Shown here in pieces: positions 6,025 through 6,768 of a DNA stretch of 6,768 nucleotides (positions are counted from its first letter, which is position 1; each line of letters opens with the position of its first letter). The stretch covers positions 1 to 6,768 of the forward strand of contig BBBN01000084.1 in NCBI GenBank assembly GCA_001311585.1, given 5' to 3'. The position numbers were made by a program, and so were the translations under genes. Source of the stretch: Thermus sp. JCM 17653 (GTDB lineage Bacteria; Deinococcota; Deinococci; Deinococcales; Thermaceae). Under the pieces are notes generated by a model. It saw nothing but the letters and a program-made list of their open reading frames with translations. It was not told the origin of the DNA and searched no databases.

Positions 6025-6098
6025 AGCTTTAAAAGCTCATGTTCTCAAGTGTGTAAGTGCCTAGATACTCAAATACTTGAGCGGTTGAGTTCTTGAGT
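6025..6098. repeat. Palindrome and CTTGAG motif cluster upstream of parA2
   Basis: AGCTTT-A-AAAGCT (6025-6037) is a perfect 6-bp-arm palindrome. Beyond it, CTTGAG occurs at 6076-6081 and 6092-6097 and inverted (CTCAAG) at 6044-6049, with five-base forms CTCAA at 6068-6072 and TTGAG at 6085-6089. The same hexamer occurs in the operators of both parA genes (1288-1293, 5956-5961), so the zone looks like an extended partition or replication site. The gap 5938-6158 between parA2 and the rightmost gene holds only these repeats, the promoter and the hairpin at 6131; I see no RNA gene. Confidence 0.4.
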
Positions 6099-6130
6099 GT
6101 TTGGGCACCCGAATGTTTGAAGCCAGGAAT

Positions 6131-6154
6131 GGGCTTCGCCTGTGACACAAGCCC
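6131..6154 (+). promoter_or_regulatory. Inverted repeat just upstream of the right-end gene
   Basis: GGGCTT (6131-6136) pairs exactly with AAGCCC (6149-6154), and the interval contains TGTG-A-CACA (6141-6149). The element ends four bases before the presumed ATG at 6159. It could be an operator or a leader hairpin affecting translation of the downstream gene. It is not followed by a T-run, so a terminator is unlikely. Confidence 0.3.
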
Positions 6155-6158
6155 TAGG

Positions 6159-6768
6159 ATGGAAGGGATGGCGGAGCCGCCGGAGGCAAAGGCCGCCCTC
6201 CCCGCGGGAGAAGGCGGGGAACGGAAGGAGGGCGGGGAGAAGCGCCCCCGCACCCGCCCCACCAGGCGGTTCTCTTCCTACCGGCGTGCTGAGGGGGGGC
6301 GTCTTCCACGCGGAGAGGCTCCCCCGGGGGGTGCCGGTGGCCCTGGGGGGCAAGGCCCTCAAGGACCCGAGGGGGAGGCTGGAGAAGGGGTCTTCGCCCT
6401 CTGGCCCCGCACGGACGACGGGGGCAGGCTCCTCTCCGTCCAGGCGGCCAGCCGCCTCAAGGAGGGCTTCGAAGGGCCCCAGGCCGTGGTCCAGGGGGTC
6501 CTCCTCTACGCCGACCGGGACCGGCTCGTCCTCCTCATCCTCCCCAAGGGGGGCGAGGGCTTCAAGGTGGGCCTCAAGCGGGCCCGGGGCTTCACCGCCA
6601 GGCTGGAGGTCAAGAAGGCCTACCGGGTGGAGGGCCGGCTGGCCGGGCCCTACCTCCTGGCGGAAAGGGCCTGGCCCCTGGCAAGTACCTCCAGGCCAAG
6701 AAGGAGGGCCAGCCCCTCCCGCCCCCCATCCATGGCCGGGAGAACCCCTACCTGGAGCCCCGGGAGGG
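6159..6768 (+). CDS. Unrecognised protein, OB-fold-like middle (partial at window end)
   Basis: I do not recognise the family. With frames joined it starts MEGMAEPPEAKAALPAGEGG, then a very basic stretch (KRPRTRPTRRFSSYRR), then GVFHAERLPRGVPVALGG, VFALWPRTDDGGRLLSV, AVVQGVLLYADRDRLVLLIL, FTARLEVKKAYRVEGRL and GPYLLAERAWPL, and continues past the window edge with GKYLQAKKEGQPLPPP. The alternating beta-strands with VQGVLLYA and YRVEGRLAGPYLLAER resemble an OB-fold, so a single-strand nucleic-acid-binding role is possible but only a guess. Frame slips occur in the G-run 6293-6299, at 6387-6390 and near 6670-6682. ATG 6159 has weak SD support; ATG 6168 is in frame. The region is the most GC-rich of the window, coding bias is strong (G/C in most third positions), and it diverges from the parA2 operon across the repeat zone. 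Confidence 0.45.
   Translation, partial: MEGMAEPPEAKAALPAGEGGERKEGGEKRPRTRPTRRFSSYRRAEGGRLPRGEAPPGGAGGPGGQGPQGPEGEAGEGVFALWPRTDDGGRLLSVQAASRLKEGFEGPQAVVQGVLLYADRDRLVLLILPKGGEGFKVGLKRARGFTARLEVKKAYRVEGRLAGPYLLAERAWPLASTSRPRRRASPSRPPSMAGRTPTWSPGR

Noticed and set aside
6029..6362. Minus-strand frames of 77 and 97 codons at the right end
   Set aside because: They are antisense to the repeat zone and the GC-rich plus-strand gene, with no ribosome site or motif.

Overview
The window reads as accessory DNA (a plasmid or integrated plasmid-like island) from a thermophile of the Thermus/Meiothermus group. This is an inference from the very GC-rich, Ala/Gly/Leu/Arg-rich proteins at the flanks, the style of the small ParA proteins, and a start that looks leaderless. 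Nothing in the window is chromosomal housekeeping. Composition is mosaic: GC-rich on the left (1-3095), clearly AT-richer at 3100-3850, intermediate at 3850-5130, GC-rich again at 5130-5940, an AT-richer repeat zone at 5940-6125, and extremely GC-rich to the right end.

Layout, left to right. The first 326 bases hold the start of a DDE-type transposase on the minus strand, cut by the window edge. Next comes a minus-strand partition pair, parA1 then rhh1 (1248 down to 455), with an inverted-repeat operator upstream of it. Then a long minus-strand primase-helicase gene with a P-loop ATPase domain (3098 down to 1377). At about 3100 there is an abrupt joint. To the right, on the plus strand, are the C-terminal half of a TIR-like (MTH538/ThsB-type) protein and a three-helix membrane protein. 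This pair meets, stop codon over stop codon, a second minus-strand operon running 5937 down to 3851: parA2, rhh2, a D12-class adenine-N6 DNA methyltransferase, and a PD-(D/E)XK-like restriction endonuclease. All four genes overlap their neighbours. Upstream of parA2 lie an operator, four exact 8-bp tandem repeats and a cluster of CTTGAG motifs, probably the plasmid centromere. The right end carries the start of an unrecognised plus-strand gene.

How the parts may work together. ParA plus a ribbon-helix-helix (RHH) protein is a DNA segregation module. The RHH protein probably binds the repeats, represses the operon and loads ParA. In the second module the restriction-modification pair is translationally coupled to partition, so one promoter may control both active segregation and killing of plasmid-free cells. 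The TIR-like plus membrane protein pair looks like a remnant of an anti-phage system.

Caveat: nearly every gene is interrupted by one or more single-base indels, mostly in homopolymers, while the reading beyond each indel resumes a well-conserved protein. I read most of these as sequencing errors and give gene limits that bridge them.
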